Positions 11,459-20,643 of a DNA stretch of 64,000 nucleotides are shown piece after piece; within the stretch, counting starts at the first letter, position 1, and every line of letters starts with the position of its first letter. The notes beneath the pieces are model-generated. The model was not told the DNA's origin. It saw only the letters and a list, made by a program, of their open reading frames with translations, and ran no database searches. The translations under genes and the position numbers were made by a program. The DNA comes from Cognatiluteimonas telluris (GTDB lineage: Bacteria > Pseudomonadota > Gammaproteobacteria > Xanthomonadales > Xanthomonadaceae): assembly GCF_011320095.1 (NCBI RefSeq), contig NZ_JAANOY010000005.1, positions 53,427 to 117,426 on the forward strand, in the 5' to 3' direction.

Positions 11459-11472
11459 TTTCTATCGCCCCC

Positions 11473-11865
11473 TTAGACGCGACGCTTCTTCGGCGGGCGG
11501 CATCCGTTGTGCGGGATGGGCGTCACGTCGATGATGTTGGTGATCTTGTAGCCGACGTTGTTCAACGAACGCACGGCCGATTCGCGACCCGGGCCCGGGC
11601 CCTTGATCCGCACTTCCAGCGACTTCACGCCGTAGTCGAGTGCGACCTTGCCGGCCTTCTCGGCGGCGACCTGCGCGGCGAACGGGGTCGACTTGCGCGA
11701 GCCGCGGAAACCGGCGCCGCCCGAGGTCGCCCACGAGAGCGCGTTGCCCTGGCGGTCGGTGATCGTGATGATCGTGTTGTTGAACGAAGCGTGGACGTGG
11801 GCGATGCCGTCGGTGACGACACGCTTGATCTTCTTCTTGACTTTCGCAGCTGCTGGCTTGGCCAT
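11473..11865 (-). CDS. rpsK: 30S ribosomal protein S11
   Basis: A 130-aa platform protein of the small subunit. [41 protein letters not shown] and the C-terminal [23 protein letters not shown] are diagnostic. It lies 9 bp after rpsM and 14 bp before rpsD in the alpha operon. Confidence 0.98.
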   Translation of the reverse strand: MAKPAAAKVKKKIKRVVTDGIAHVHASFNNTIITITDRQGNALSWATSGGAGFRGSRKSTPFAAQVAAEKAGKVALDYGVKSLEVRIKGPGPGRESAVRSLNNVGYKITNIIDVTPIPHNGCRPPKKRRV

Positions 11866-11874
11866 GTGGGTTCC

Positions 11875-12231
11875 TTACTTCTTGATGGCCTTGCGCGGAC
11901 CCTTGCGGGTGCGTGCGTTGGTCCGGGTGCGCTGGCCGCGCAGCGGCAGGCCGCGGCGGTGGCGCAGGCCGCGATAGCAGGCCAGGTCCATCAGGCGCTT
12001 GATGGCGACGCCGACTTCACGGCGCAGGTCGCCCTCGACCGCGAACTTGCCGATCTCGGCGCGCAGGCGCTCGACTTCGGGCTCGGACAGGTCGCGGATC
12101 TTGGTCACCGGCGAGACGCCGGCGGCTTCGCACACCTGGCGGGAACGGGTCCGCCCGATGCCGAAAATGCTTTGCAGGCCGACCCAGGCTTGTTTCTGGG
12201 CAGGCAGGTTGACGCCGGCAATACGCGCCAT
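11875..12231 (-). CDS. rpsM: 30S ribosomal protein S13
   Basis: A 118-aa head protein contacting the P-site tRNA and intersubunit bridge B1. It begins [19 protein letters not shown] and ends in the basic [21 protein letters not shown] tail. The frame extends upstream, but the ATG at 12231 is the conserved start. First gene of the alpha operon; no rpmJ (L36) lies between it and secY. Confidence 0.98.
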   Translation of the reverse strand: MARIAGVNLPAQKQAWVGLQSIFGIGRTRSRQVCEAAGVSPVTKIRDLSEPEVERLRAEIGKFAVEGDLRREVGVAIKRLMDLACYRGLRHRRGLPLRGQRTRTNARTRKGPRKAIKK

Positions 12232-12256
12232 CAGGCGGTTCTCCAAACGGTTGGCG

Positions 12257-12277
12257 GCCAAGCCCAACGGGCTTGGC
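12257..12277 (-). promoter_or_regulatory. Perfect leader hairpin of rpsM, candidate alpha-operon autoregulatory site
   Basis: GCCAAGCCC / GGGCTTGGC with a 3-nt loop, ending 26 nt before the rpsM ATG. A possible -10 (TAAAAT, 12292-12297) lies just upstream, which would make this hairpin the core of a leader of roughly 55 nt. In E. coli S4 binds the rpsM leader; equivalence here is inference. Confidence 0.45.
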
Positions 12278-12291
12278 GGAGTGAACTGGAA

Positions 12292-12297
12292 ATTTTA
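12292..12297 (-). promoter_or_regulatory. Possible alpha-operon promoter (-10)
   Basis: TAAAAT on the minus strand, 60 nt before the rpsM ATG, with only a weak TTCCTA 17 bp upstream. It would allow rpsM-rpsK-rpsD-rpoA to be transcribed independently of secY. Confidence 0.35.
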
Positions 12298-12556
12298 ACA
12301 GGATCTCGACGTACTAGGAAGTACCGGCCCCGAGGACCGCTACCCGGCATGGGGAGTGTGCCCATGCTCCGGCGACGGGTCCGGACTGGCGGGGCCTGGC
12401 GCCGGGACGCTTGCGCGCCCTGCCGTCCTGCCCTGCCCCGCGCGCTACTCTGGCGCGCGGAACGGTCCTGACCCACCCACGCTCGAGACCGCCGCGCGGG
12501 TCGCCCATCCTGGTGGCCGGCCTTCCGCCGGCGACACCGTGTGAATCCTTTGAAGC

Positions 12557-13921
12557 TCAGCCGCGCGACAGACCGCGCGAACCGCCCTTCAGGTTGGCTT
12601 TCTTCAACAGGCTCTCGTACTGGTGCGACATCAGGTGCGCCTGGATCTGCGCGATGAAGTCCATCACCACCACCACCACGATCAGCAGCGAGGTGCCGCC
12701 GAAGTAGAACGAGGCACCGAGCTTGCTGCGCATCAGCTCCGGCAGCAGGCAGACCAGCACGAGGTAGGTCGCGCCGGCGGCCGTCAGCCGCGTGAGCACC
12801 TGGTCGATGTAATCCGCGGTCGCCTTGCCCGGACGGATGCCCGGGATCAGCGCGCCGGACTTCTTCAGGTTGTCGGCGGTTTCCTGCGAGTTGAAGACCA
12901 GCGCGGTGTAGAAGAACGTGAAGCCCGCGATCAGCGCCGCGTACAGGATCATGTGCAGCGGCTCGCCCGGCGACAGCGACTGGGTGATCTTCTGCATCGT
13001 GGTCTGGAAGCTGGAGCTGCCGGTCTGCCCGAACCAGGTGGTCGCGGTCGCCGGGAACATGATGATCGATGAGGCGAAGATCGGCGGGATCACGCCCGAC
13101 ATGTTGAGCTTGAGCGGCAGGAACGAGGACTGGTTCATGTACGCGCTGCGGCCACCCTGGCGGCGCGCGTAATTGACCGTCACCCGGCGCTGCCCGCTTT
13201 CGACGAACACCACGAAGTAGGTCGCCAGCAGCACCACCGCGGCGATCACCATCACCGACAACGCGGAGATGTCGCCATTGCGCGCCTGCTCCAGCGTGCC
13301 GAACACGGCGGCGGGCAGGCCGGCGACGATGCCGGCGAAGATGATCAGCGACACGCCGTTGCCGACGCCGCGCTCGGTGATCTGCTCACCGACCCACATC
13401 AGGAACATGGTGCCGGCGGTGAGCGCCACCACGGCGGTCATCACGAAACCCATGCCAGGGGTGTAGACCACCGGGATGCCATTGCTGGCACCGGAATTCT
13501 GCAGCGCGATCGCGATGCCGGCCGACTGGAAGATCGCCAGCGGGATCGCACCCATGCGGCCCCACTGGGTGATCTTGCGGCGTCCGGATTCGCCTTCCTT
13601 CTGGATCGCCTTCATGCTGGGCAGGATCTGCACCAAAAGCTGGATGATGATCGAGGAGGAGATGTACGGCACGACGTTCAGTGCGAACAGGCTGAAGCGC
13701 TGCAGCGCGCCACCGGAGAACATGTTGAACATGTCCACGATGGTGCCCTTCTGCTGCTCCATCAACTGCAGCATCGCCTCGGGATTGACGCCCGGGACGG
13801 GGATGTAGCACCCCAGGCGATAGACGATCAGCGCACCGACCACGAACAGCAGGCGCTGTCGCAGTTCGGTGAACTTGCCGGCGCCGCCGAGGGCGCCGGT
13901 CGCATTGCCGCTTCGCGCCAT
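12557..13921 (-). CDS. secY: Protein translocase subunit SecY
   Basis: A 454-aa inner-membrane channel of the Sec translocon with ten predicted transmembrane helices. [14 protein letters not shown] opens the first helix and periplasmic plug; the cytoplasmic loop residues [12 protein letters not shown] before helix 7 and [16 protein letters not shown] after helix 8 are the ribosome/SecA contact loops. Length is slightly above E. coli SecY (443). AGGAG precedes the ATG at 13921. Works with SecE (40620-41003). Last gene of the spc operon. Confidence 0.98.
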   Translation of the reverse strand: MARSGNATGALGGAGKFTELRQRLLFVVGALIVYRLGCYIPVPGVNPEAMLQLMEQQKGTIVDMFNMFSGGALQRFSLFALNVVPYISSSIIIQLLVQILPSMKAIQKEGESGRRKITQWGRMGAIPLAIFQSAGIAIALQNSGASNGIPVVYTPGMGFVMTAVVALTAGTMFLMWVGEQITERGVGNGVSLIIFAGIVAGLPAAVFGTLEQARNGDISALSVMVIAAVVLLATYFVVFVESGQRRVTVNYARRQGGRSAYMNQSSFLPLKLNMSGVIPPIFASSIIMFPATATTWFGQTGSSSFQTTMQKITQSLSPGEPLHMILYAALIAGFTFFYTALVFNSQETADNLKKSGALIPGIRPGKATADYIDQVLTRLTAAGATYLVLVCLLPELMRSKLGASFYFGGTSLLIVVVVVMDFIAQIQAHLMSHQYESLLKKANLKGGSRGLSRG

Positions 13922-13928
13922 GCGCTGC

Positions 13929-14381
13929 TTACTCCTGGCCCGCGGCCGCTTCGAGCTTGCCGCCGGCGGCTTCGATCGCCGCCTTTGCGCCGGCCGTGGC
14001 CAGCAGGCCGCTGAGCACGAACTTCTTGGTGATGTCGCCCTTCTTCACGATCTTCGCCTGCTTGGCGCTGCTCGGCACGAGTTTGGCGGCGCGCAGCGCG
14101 GCGAAGTCGATGGTGCCGGCGTCCAGCTTGTCCAGCTGGTACAGCAGCACTTCTGCGACGTCGAGCGCGCGCTTGGAGCGGAAGCCGATCTTCGGCAACC
14201 GGCGCTGCATCGGCATCTGGCCGCCTTCGAAGCCGGCCTTGATCTTGCCCTTGCCGCTACGCGCGAACGAGCCCTTGTGGCCGCGACCTGCGGTCTTGCC
14301 GAGGCCAGAACCGATGCCGCGACCGACGCGCTTGCGATCCTGACGCGCACCGTCGGCGGGCTTGAGTGTGTTCATCTTCAT
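13929..14381 (-). CDS. rplO: 50S ribosomal protein L15
   Basis: A 150-aa protein, [26 protein letters not shown] at the N-terminus followed by the glycine-rich [16 protein letters not shown] segment and a globular C-terminal domain. The MKMNTL start is retained because it aligns with the MRLNTL start of E. coli L15. Three bases separate it from the rpmD stop. Confidence 0.98.
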   Translation of the reverse strand: MKMNTLKPADGARQDRKRVGRGIGSGLGKTAGRGHKGSFARSGKGKIKAGFEGGQMPMQRRLPKIGFRSKRALDVAEVLLYQLDKLDAGTIDFAALRAAKLVPSSAKQAKIVKKGDITKKFVLSGLLATAGAKAAIEAAGGKLEAAAGQE

Positions 14382-14384
14382 GGC

Positions 14385-14588
14385 TTAGTCCTCGACCTGT
14401 ACCAGGTAATGCACCTTGTTGATCAGGCCGCGCACCTGGGGGCTGTCCTTGAGTTCGCGCACGCTGTTCAACTTGCCCAGGCCCAGCGCCTTGACCGACA
14501 GGCGATGGATTGCCTTGCAGCCGCGCAGGCCCTTCACCAGGCGCACCTTGACGGTGCCGGTGTTCGCAGCGTTTTCGTTCTTAGCCAT
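14385..14588 (-). CDS. rpmD: 50S ribosomal protein L30
   Basis: A 67-aa protein; [29 protein letters not shown] and the [13 protein letters not shown] end ([14 protein letters not shown]) are the L30 pattern. It overlaps the rpsE stop by 8 bases, implying translational coupling. Confidence 0.97.
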   Translation of the reverse strand: MAKNENAANTGTVKVRLVKGLRGCKAIHRLSVKALGLGKLNSVRELKDSPQVRGLINKVHYLVQVED

Positions 14589-15120
14589 GTTTCAGATCCT
14601 CGACCTTCTTGCCGCGCTTGGCCGCGATGGCGGATGGCGAGTGCATTTCCGACAGGCCGCGCAGGGTGGCGCGCACCAGGTTGATCGGATTGCGCGAACC
14701 CACCGCCTTGGCCAGCACGTTCTTGACGCCGACTGCTTCGAGCACGGCGCGCATCGCGCCACCGGCGATGACGCCGGTACCTTCGGACGCCGGCATCATG
14801 AACACGCGAGCCGCGCCGTGGCCCGACTTCACCGCGTGCCACAAGGTGCCATTGTTGAGTTCGACGCGCATCATGCCGCGGCGCGCCTGTTCCATCGACT
14901 TCTGGATCGCGACCGGCACTTCGCGCGCCTTGCCGTAACCGAAGCCGACCTTGCCGTCGCCGTCGCCCACCACCGTCAGCGCGGTGAAGGTGAACTGGCG
15001 GCCGCCCTTGACGGTCTTGCTGACGCGATTGACCGCGATGAGCTTCTCGACCATGCCATCGTCGACTTCCTCGCGGCGGTCACGATCGCGGCCCCGCGGT
15101 GCACGTTGTTCGTCTGCCAT
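14581..15120 (-). CDS. rpsE: 30S ribosomal protein S5
   Basis: A 179-aa decoding-fidelity protein. The double-stranded RNA-binding domain begins [40 protein letters not shown] and the C-terminal [22 protein letters not shown] block follow. The N-terminal extension is Arg/Asp-rich ([14 protein letters not shown]). The spacer upstream to rplR is 155 bp, wide for the spc operon, and holds a hairpin. Confidence 0.98.
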   Translation of the reverse strand: MADEQRAPRGRDRDRREEVDDGMVEKLIAVNRVSKTVKGGRQFTFTALTVVGDGDGKVGFGYGKAREVPVAIQKSMEQARRGMMRVELNNGTLWHAVKSGHGAARVFMMPASEGTGVIAGGAMRAVLEAVGVKNVLAKAVGSRNPINLVRATLRGLSEMHSPSAIAAKRGKKVEDLKHG

Positions 15121-15218
15121 ATCAATGATTCCGTGGTTGAAGAGGATCTGCGGCGTGGCCGCTTATGGTTGTGATGTGGAGCTGGTGCCTCGACCGCCGC
15201 CAGAACTGGCGACGTCGC

Positions 15219-15237
15219 CCGATGCGGCCCGCATCGG
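15219..15237 (-). other. Perfect hairpin between rplR and rpsE
   Basis: CCGATGCGG-C-CCGCATCGG, a 9-bp inverted repeat around one base, about 100 nt upstream of the rpsE start in a 155-bp spacer where neighbouring spacers are a few to about 70 bp. No U-tract. Confidence 0.45.
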
Positions 15238-15275
15238 CAGGTACTGCTGGGTGGGGCCGGAACCCCATGTTTCAA

Positions 15276-15629
15276 TCAGAACTGCAGGCCGCCTTCGCGC
15301 GCGGCATCGGCCAGCGCCTTGATGCGGCCGTGGTAGCGGTAGCCGGAGCGGTCGAACGCGACCTTCTCGACACCGGCGGCCTTGGCCTTTTCGGCGATCG
15401 CACGGCCGACCTTGGTCGCGGCGTCGGTGTTCTTGCCGTTCTTCAGGCCTTCGCGCACGTCGGCCTGGGTGGTGCTGGCCGAGGCGAGCACCTTGGAGCC
15501 ATCGGCGCTGAACAGCTGCGCGTACAGGTGCTGGCCGGTGCGCAGCACCGACAGGCGCGGCACGCCGAGTTCGCGGATGTGCGCGCGGGTGGACTTGGCG
15601 CGGCGCAGGCGGGCAATTTTCTTGAGCAT
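15276..15629 (-). CDS. rplR: 50S ribosomal protein L18
   Basis: A 117-aa 5S rRNA-binding protein. [19 protein letters not shown] at the start, [16 protein letters not shown] and the C-terminal [26 protein letters not shown] are diagnostic. The ATG at 15629 ([11 protein letters not shown]) is the family start; the frame is open further upstream without homology. Confidence 0.98.
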   Translation of the reverse strand: MLKKIARLRRAKSTRAHIRELGVPRLSVLRTGQHLYAQLFSADGSKVLASASTTQADVREGLKNGKNTDAATKVGRAIAEKAKAAGVEKVAFDRSGYRYHGRIKALADAAREGGLQF

Positions 15630-15690
15630 GGTCTGGGTCTCCGAAAGCTGAAGGACGCGTTTGGTTCCTGGCGTGGCTGGACGCCCGGAA

Positions 15691-16218
15691 TTACGCCTTC
15701 TTGGCTTCCTTGCGGATGATGTTTTCGCCGGCGTACTTAACGCCCTTGCCCTTGTAGGGCTCCGGCGGACGGAAGCCACGGATCTTCGCGGCCACTTCGC
15801 CGACGCGCTGCTTGTCGGCGCCGCTGACCAGGATCTCGGTCTGCGTCGGGGTGGTGATGGTGATGCCGGCCGGGGCCTTGAACAGCACCGGGTGCGAGAA
15901 CCCGAGCGCGAGGTTCAGGTCCGAACCCGCCATCGAGGCGCGGTAGCCGACGCCAACCAGCTCGAGCTTGCGCACGAAGCCTTCGGAGACGCCCTGCACC
16001 ATGTTGGCGAGGATCGCGCGCAGGGTACCGGCCATCGGCACCAGCGACGCATCGGCGGTCGACATCTGCGCCTGGCCGTTTTCGATGACGACGTCCACGC
16101 CCTCGGGCTTGGCGATCGACAGGGTGCCCTTCGGCCCCTTGACGTTGACGGTGCCGCCCTGGACGTTGATCTCGACGCCCTTGGCGATCGCAACCGGCTT
16201 TTTGGCAACTCGGGACAT
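15691..16218 (-). CDS. rplF: 50S ribosomal protein L6
   Basis: A 175-aa two-domain protein near the sarcin-ricin loop. [18 protein letters not shown] at the N-terminus, [23 protein letters not shown] in the linker and [19 protein letters not shown] at the C-terminus identify it. GGGAG lies before the ATG. Confidence 0.98.
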   Translation of the reverse strand: MSRVAKKPVAIAKGVEINVQGGTVNVKGPKGTLSIAKPEGVDVVIENGQAQMSTADASLVPMAGTLRAILANMVQGVSEGFVRKLELVGVGYRASMAGSDLNLALGFSHPVLFKAPAGITITTPTQTEILVSGADKQRVGEVAAKIRGFRPPEPYKGKGVKYAGENIIRKEAKKA

Positions 16219-16231
16219 GATCGTTACTCCC

Positions 16232-16627
16232 TTACGCCACGAAGCACAGGACTTCGCCGCCGACGCCCTGCTGGCGCGCCTGCACGTCGGTCATGATGCC
16301 CTTGGAGGTGGAAATGATGGCGACGCCGAGACCGCCGAGCACCTTGGGGATCGCGTCCTTGCCACGGTACTGGCGCAGGCCCGAGCGCGACACGCGCTGC
16401 AGCTTCTCGATGACCGGCTTGCCTTCGTAATACTTCAGCACGATCTCCAGTTGCGCCTTGGCGCCGTCTTGGGTCACGCGCGAATCGGCGATGTAGCCTT
16501 CGTCCTTGAGGACGCCGGCGATCGCCACCTTGATCTTGGACGACGGCATCGACACCGTCGGCTTGCCGACCGCGGCCGCATTGCGAATGCGGACGAACAT
16601 GTCGGCGATGGGATCAGTCATGCTCAT
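16232..16627 (-). CDS. rpsH: 30S ribosomal protein S8
   Basis: A 131-aa primary 16S rRNA-binding protein. [17 protein letters not shown] opens it and the C-terminus [33 protein letters not shown] is highly conserved. In E. coli S8 represses the spc operon at the rplX-rplE boundary. The first ATG is chosen by alignment with MSMQDPIADM and by the AAAGGTG upstream. Confidence 0.98.
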   Translation of the reverse strand: MSMTDPIADMFVRIRNAAAVGKPTVSMPSSKIKVAIAGVLKDEGYIADSRVTQDGAKAQLEIVLKYYEGKPVIEKLQRVSRSGLRQYRGKDAIPKVLGGLGVAIISTSKGIMTDVQARQQGVGGEVLCFVA

Positions 16628-16718
16628 TGAATGTCACCTTTGAGTGCACCGATATCCGCTGGATTGCGAATTTCGAATTGGCCGCCGCGACACCTGCCGC
16701 GACGGATGGAACATTTGC

Positions 16719-17024
16719 TTACCAGCTCGCCTTGCGCAGGCCCGGAACGTCGCCGCGCATGGTCGCTTCACGCAGCTTGTTGCGGCCCAGGCCGAACTTG
16801 CTGTAGACGCCGCGCGAGCGGCCGGTCAGGGCGCAACGGTTGCGCTGGCGCGCCGGCGAGGAGTCGCGCGGCAGCTTCTGCAGCTTCACCGCCGCTTCCA
16901 TCTTCTCTTCGAAGCTCGCGGACTGGCTGCTGACGGTCTTCTTCAGCGCTTCGCGGCGGGCGGCGAACTTCTTCGCCAGCTTCGCGCGCTTCGTCTCGCG
17001 GTTGACCATCGAGGTCTTTGCCAT
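16719..17024 (-). CDS. rpsN: 30S ribosomal protein S14 (zinc-free type)
   Basis: A 101-aa long-form S14, [20 protein letters not shown] at the start and [50 protein letters not shown] at the end. The CxxC...CxxC zinc ligands of the short paralogue are absent, so this is the C-minus type normal for gammaproteobacteria. Confidence 0.98.
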   Translation of the reverse strand: MAKTSMVNRETKRAKLAKKFAARREALKKTVSSQSASFEEKMEAAVKLQKLPRDSSPARQRNRCALTGRSRGVYSKFGLGRNKLREATMRGDVPGLRKASW

Positions 17025-17043
17025 TGTGTGCGTCCTCTCGGGA

Positions 17044-17586
17044 TCAGTTGCGGAACGGGAAGCGGAAGGCCTCGAGCAGGGCCTTGGCCTCCTCGTTGGT
17101 CCGCGCCGTGGTGGTGATGGCGATGTCCATGCCGCGGATCGCGTCGACCTGGTCGAAGTCGATCTCCGGGAAGATGATCTGCTCCTTCACGCCCATGTTG
17201 TAGTTGCCACGGCCGTCGAACGAACGCCCGGACACGCCGCGGAAGTCGCGCACGCGCGGCAGCGACACGTTGACCAGGCGATCGAGGAACTCGAACATCT
17301 TCGAGCGGCGCAGGGTCACCTTGCAGCCGATCGGCCAGCCGTCGCGGATCTTGAACGAAGCCACCGACACGCGGGACTTGGTCACGATCGGCTTCTGGCC
17401 CGCGATCTTCGCCATGTCGGCGGTCGCGTTCTCCAGGATCTTCTTGTTCGTCGCCGCCTCGCCCACGCCCATGTTGAGCGTGATCTTGGTCAGGCGCGGG
17501 ACCTGCATCGGGTTGGTGTAGCCGAACCGCTCCATGAGCTTCGGCACCACTTCGGACTTGTAGAACTCTTCCAGACGGGTCGTCAT
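17044..17586 (-). CDS. rplE: 50S ribosomal protein L5
   Basis: A 180-aa 5S rRNA-binding protein. [37 protein letters not shown] and [20 protein letters not shown] are the L5 blocks. The frame is open upstream through the rplX spacer; [17 protein letters not shown] with AGAGGAA before it is the true start. Confidence 0.98.
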   Translation of the reverse strand: MTTRLEEFYKSEVVPKLMERFGYTNPMQVPRLTKITLNMGVGEAATNKKILENATADMAKIAGQKPIVTKSRVSVASFKIRDGWPIGCKVTLRRSKMFEFLDRLVNVSLPRVRDFRGVSGRSFDGRGNYNMGVKEQIIFPEIDFDQVDAIRGMDIAITTTARTNEEAKALLEAFRFPFRN

Positions 17587-17626
17587 TTCATATTCCTCTT
17601 CTGAAGCCGGGCCCAGGGGCTCGGCG

Positions 17627-17935
17627 TCAGACGGCTTCACCGCTCGAGCGGAACACGCGCAGGCGGGTTCCATTCTCGAGGACCTTGGTTGCGATGCGCT
17701 CGCCCTTGCCGGAGGCAGGGTTGAACAGCATCACGTTGGATGCATGGATCGGCGCTTCGCGCTCGATCACGCCGCCCGGCTGGTTGGCCTGCGGGTTCGG
17801 CTTGGTGTGGCGCTTGACGATGTTGACGTTGGAGACGACGACCTTGTCGCCCATCACGCGCACGACATCACCGCGCTTGCCCTTGTCCTTGCCGGCGGTG
17901 ACGATCACCTCGTCACCCTTCTTGATGCGATTCAT
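17627..17935 (-). CDS. rplX: 50S ribosomal protein L24
   Basis: A 102-aa assembly-initiator protein. [22 protein letters not shown] contains the KOW motif, followed by [31 protein letters not shown]. Separated from rplN by 66 bp made almost entirely of two REP palindromes. Confidence 0.98.
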   Translation of the reverse strand: MNRIKKGDEVIVTAGKDKGKRGDVVRVMGDKVVVSNVNIVKRHTKPNPQANQPGGVIEREAPIHASNVMLFNPASGKGERIATKVLENGTRLRVFRSSGEAV

Positions 17936-17948
17936 AACTTTATTCCCA

Positions 17949-18005
17949 GTAGGGCGGGTTTCAACCCGCCATCATTGGCATGCGGCGGGCCAAGGCCCGC
18001 CCTAC
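17949..18005. repeat. REP pair inside the spc operon (rplN/rplX)
   Basis: Two palindromic units facing each other: GTAGGGCGGGTTTCAACCCG.. at 17949-17970 and GGCGGGCCAAGGCCCGCC followed by CTAC at 17984-18005, with 13 bp between. The pair forms a larger inverted repeat. The TAG stop of rplN (18002-18004) lies within the distal copy. Same family as 2236-2373 and 53299-53320. Confidence 0.88.
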
Positions 18006-18370
18006 AGCACTTCGGGTGCGAGCGAGACGATCTTCATGAACTTCTCGGAACGCAGCTCACGGGTAACAGGCCCGAAGATGCGCGTGCCGATCGGCTCGTG
18101 CTTGTTGTTCAGCAGCACGGCGGCGTTGCCGTCGAAGCGGATCAGCGAACCGTCCGGGCGACGCACGCCCTTGCGGGTGCGGACCACGACGGCGTCGTAG
18201 ACGTCGCCCTTTTTGACCTTGCCGCGCGGGATCGCGTCCTTGACGGTCACCTTGATGATGTCGCCAATGTGTGCGTAACGGCGCTTGGAGCCGCCGAGCA
18301 CCTTGATGCACATCAGTTCCTTGGCGCCCGAGTTGTCGGCGACGTCGAGGTAGCTCTGCATCTGGATCAT
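18002..18370 (-). CDS. rplN: 50S ribosomal protein L14
   Basis: A 122-aa subunit-interface protein. [28 protein letters not shown] opens it; [13 protein letters not shown] and [12 protein letters not shown] follow; it ends [10 protein letters not shown], exactly the family terminus. The stop codon immediately after Leu is the TAG of a REP element, so the repeat abuts the last codon without altering the protein. GGGAGG precedes the start. Confidence 0.98.
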   Translation of the reverse strand: MIQMQSYLDVADNSGAKELMCIKVLGGSKRRYAHIGDIIKVTVKDAIPRGKVKKGDVYDAVVVRTRKGVRRPDGSLIRFDGNAAVLLNNKHEPIGTRIFGPVTRELRSEKFMKIVSLAPEVL

Positions 18371-18386
18371 GAGTCAGGCCTCCCCG

Positions 18387-18659
18387 TTATTCGGCTGCGC
18401 GGGCGAGGATCTCGACCACGCGCCAGTTCTTGGTCTTGGACATCGGCGCGCATTCGGCCACGCGCACGACATCGCCGGTGTTGCAGCTGTTGTCGGCATC
18501 GTGGGCGTGCAGCTTGGTCGAGCGGCGGATGTACTTGCCGTACAGCGCGTGCTTGACCTGGCGCTCGACGAGCACCGTCACCGTCTTGTCCATCTTGTTG
18601 CTGACGACGCGGCCTTCGACCGTGTGCAGCTTCTTTGTCGTTTCGATCATGTCGGCCAT
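18387..18659 (-). CDS. rpsQ: 30S ribosomal protein S17
   Basis: A 90-aa OB-fold rRNA-binding protein. [28 protein letters not shown] and the [29 protein letters not shown] segment are characteristic. Two candidate ATGs (18659 and 18650); the first lies 2 bp after the rpmC stop. Confidence 0.97.
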   Translation of the reverse strand: MADMIETTKKLHTVEGRVVSNKMDKTVTVLVERQVKHALYGKYIRRSTKLHAHDADNSCNTGDVVRVAECAPMSKTKNWRVVEILARAAE

Positions 18660-18661
18660 CC

Positions 18662-18847
18662 TTACTTCTTCGCGCCGAGCAGGGTGTTGACGCGCGCGAT
18701 CTCGCGGCGCACCCGGCGGGCGTCGTGGGTCTTGGCGAGCTGACCGGTGGCCTTCTGCATGCGGAGCGAGAACTGCTCCTTGTGCAGGTCGACCAGGTGG
18801 GACTTCAGCTCGTCCGCCGACTTGGATTTGAGTTGCTTGAGTTCCAT
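18662..18847 (-). CDS. rpmC: 50S ribosomal protein L29
   Basis: A 61-aa two-helix protein at the exit tunnel, [31 protein letters not shown] followed by [14 protein letters not shown]. Its ATG overlaps the rplP stop by one base (TGATG). Confidence 0.98.
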   Translation of the reverse strand: MELKQLKSKSADELKSHLVDLHKEQFSLRMQKATGQLAKTHDARRVRREIARVNTLLGAKK

Positions 18848-19260
18848 CAGCGCACCGTCCGCGCAACGAAAGTGGTGGTGACCGAAAGCTTGGCCGCGGC
18901 CAGGCGGAACGCCTCGCGCGCGGTGGCTTCGTCGACGCCTTCGATCTCGTAGATCATCCGGCCCGGCTGGATCTGCGCGACCCAGAACTCGACGTTGCCC
19001 TTGCCCGAGCCCATGCGGACTTCGATCGGCTTCTTGGTGATCGGCTTGTCGGGGAACACGCGGATCCACATCTTGCCGCCACGCTTGACGTAGCGGCTGA
19101 TGGAACGACGCGCGGCTTCGATCTGGCGCGAGGTCAGCTGGCCGGTCGCGGTCGACTTCAGACCGAACTCGCCGAAGCTGACGGCGTTGCCGCTCCACGC
19201 CAGGCCGTCGTTGCGGCCCTTGTGCATCTTGCGGAATTTGGTGCGCTTTGGTTGCAGCAT
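18847..19260 (-). CDS. rplP: 50S ribosomal protein L16
   Basis: A 137-aa protein next to the A-site t[22 protein letters not shown] at the start, [31 protein letters not shown] in the middle and the [15 protein letters not shown] segment ([12 protein letters not shown]) identify it. GAGGGA precedes the ATG; 3 bp after rpsC. Confidence 0.98.
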   Translation of the reverse strand: MLQPKRTKFRKMHKGRNDGLAWSGNAVSFGEFGLKSTATGQLTSRQIEAARRSISRYVKRGGKMWIRVFPDKPITKKPIEVRMGSGKGNVEFWVAQIQPGRMIYEIEGVDEATAREAFRLAAAKLSVTTTFVARTVR

Positions 19261-19263
19261 GGT

Positions 19264-20010
19264 TTAGTCCCTCGCTTCGCTGCGGTCATTGCGGTCGCGG
19301 CGTGGCGGACGCGGACGGTCGCTGCGCTCGTTGCGGTCGCTGCGCGGCGTGTCGTCCTGCTTTTCCTGGCCGATCTGGGAGAAATCGAAGATCTCGCCCT
19401 TGTAGACCCACACCTTGATGCCGATGATCCCGTAGGTGGTCTTGGCTTCGGCAAATCCGTAGTCGACGTCGGCGCGCAGCGTGTGCAGCGGCACGCGACC
19501 TTCGCGGTACCACTCCGAACGCGCGATCTCGGCGCCGTTGAGGCGGCCGGCGACGTTGACCTTGATGCCCAGCGCGCCCAGGCGCATCGCGTTGCCGACG
19601 GCGCGCTTCATCGCGCGGCGGAACATGATGCGGCGCTCGAGCTGCTGCGCGATCGACTCGGACACCAGCTGCGCGTCGAGCTCCGGCTTGCGGACCTCGG
19701 TGACGTTGATGTGCGCGGGGACGCCCATCAGGTTGCTGACGTCCTTGCGCAGCTTCTCGATGTCCTCGCCGCGCTTGCCGATCACCACGCCCGGGCGGGC
19801 GGTGTGGATCGTGACGCGCGCGTTGTTGGCGGGACGCTCGATCAGGATCTTGGAGATACCAGCCTGCGCGAGCTTCTTGCGCAGCATCTCGCGGACCTTG
19901 ATGTCGGCGATCAGGTAGTCGGCGAAATGCTTCTTGCCGGCGTACCACTTGGAGTTCCAGTCCTTGGAGATGCCAAGGCGGATACCGGTCGGATGTACTT
20001 TATGGCCCAT
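19264..20010 (-). CDS. rpsC: 30S ribosomal protein S3
   Basis: A 248-aa mRNA-entry-channel protein with helicase activity. [14 protein letters not shown] opens it; the KH domain [16 protein letters not shown] loop reads [16 protein letters not shown]; the C-terminal domain ends [16 protein letters not shown] ([16 protein letters not shown]). After this comes a tail of about 30 residues made of repeated R/D/N/S/P ([19 protein letters not shown]), a low-complexity extension found in related genera. The ATG directly follows the rplV TAA. Confidence 0.98.
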   Translation of the reverse strand: MGHKVHPTGIRLGISKDWNSKWYAGKKHFADYLIADIKVREMLRKKLAQAGISKILIERPANNARVTIHTARPGVVIGKRGEDIEKLRKDVSNLMGVPAHINVTEVRKPELDAQLVSESIAQQLERRIMFRRAMKRAVGNAMRLGALGIKVNVAGRLNGAEIARSEWYREGRVPLHTLRADVDYGFAEAKTTYGIIGIKVWVYKGEIFDFSQIGQEKQDDTPRSDRNERSDRPRPPRRDRNDRSEARD

Positions 20011-20358
20011 TTATTTGCCCTCGCCGACAACGACGGTGATGTGGCTGGTGCGCTTGAGGATGCGCGTGCCGCGACCCTTGGCGCGCGCCATGAAGCGCTT
20101 CAGCGACGGACCTTCGTCGACCATGATGGTGGTGACCTTCAGCGCGTCGACGTCGGCGCCCTGGTTGTTCTCGGCATTGGCGATCGCCGACTCCACGACC
20201 TTGCGGATCATGTGGGCGGCTTTCTTGTCGGAGAACTTCAGCAGGTTGACGGCGCGCTCGGCGGTCAAGCCACGGACCTGGTCGGCGACCAGGCGGGCCT
20301 TCTGCGGGGAGATGCGGGCACTGCGCAGGACCGCGCGTGCGCCATTTTCGATAGGCAT
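20011..20358 (-). CDS. rplV: 50S ribosomal protein L22
   Basis: A 115-aa exit-tunnel protein. [25 protein letters not shown] and the tunnel hairpin ending [33 protein letters not shown] are diagnostic. Two ATGs compete: 20364 touches the AAGGAG directly, whereas 20358 has it at 6-nt spacing, so [12 protein letters not shown] is preferred. Confidence 0.95.
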   Translation of the reverse strand: MPIENGARAVLRSARISPQKARLVADQVRGLTAERAVNLLKFSDKKAAHMIRKVVESAIANAENNQGADVDALKVTTIMVDEGPSLKRFMARAKGRGTRILKRTSHITVVVGEGK

Positions 20359-20368
20359 GCTCATCTCC

Positions 20369-20638
20369 TTACTTCCCGGCCTTCTTGTCGCCGCCATGAC
20401 CCTTGAACGTGCGGGTCAGGGCGAACTCGCCAAGCTTGTGGCCGACCATGTTCTCGTTGACCAGCACCGGGATGTGGTTCTTGCCGTTGTGGACGGCGAT
20501 GGTGTAACCGACCATTTCCGGCAGGATCATCGAACGGCGCGACCAGGTCTTGATCGGCTTCTTGTTGCTCGTCGCGGCTTCCACCTTCTTGATCAGGTGG
20601 TGGTCGACGAACGGACCTTTCTTCAGTGAACGTGGCAT
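20369..20638 (-). CDS. rpsS: 30S ribosomal protein S19
   Basis: An 89-aa head protein. [20 protein letters not shown] at the start, [24 protein letters not shown] and [15 protein letters not shown] are fully conserved. GGAG lies 9 nt before the ATG at 20638; 5 bp after rplB. Confidence 0.98.
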   Translation of the reverse strand: MPRSLKKGPFVDHHLIKKVEAATSNKKPIKTWSRRSMILPEMVGYTIAVHNGKNHIPVLVNENMVGHKLGEFALTRTFKGHGGDKKAGK

Positions 20639-20643
20639 CTCGA

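Larger units (their letters stand above)
12232..12556 (-). other. 325-bp secY-rpsM spacer with no rpmJ
   Basis: The position that holds rpmJ (L36) in many proteobacteria has no coding sequence here; the 37-codon zinc-ribbon protein would have to be elsewhere. The spacer contains a GGCATGGG...CCCATGCC-like palindrome near 12347-12373, a possible -10 element and a perfect hairpin before rpsM. Conceptual products with the MGTLPMPG pattern look like translated intergenic repeat rather than a gene. Confidence 0.6.

Noticed and set aside
12232..12556. Small protein gene (MGTLPMPG...) in the secY-rpsM gap
   Set aside because: Looks like translated intergenic repeat; no ribosome-binding site, no homology to L36 and atypical composition.
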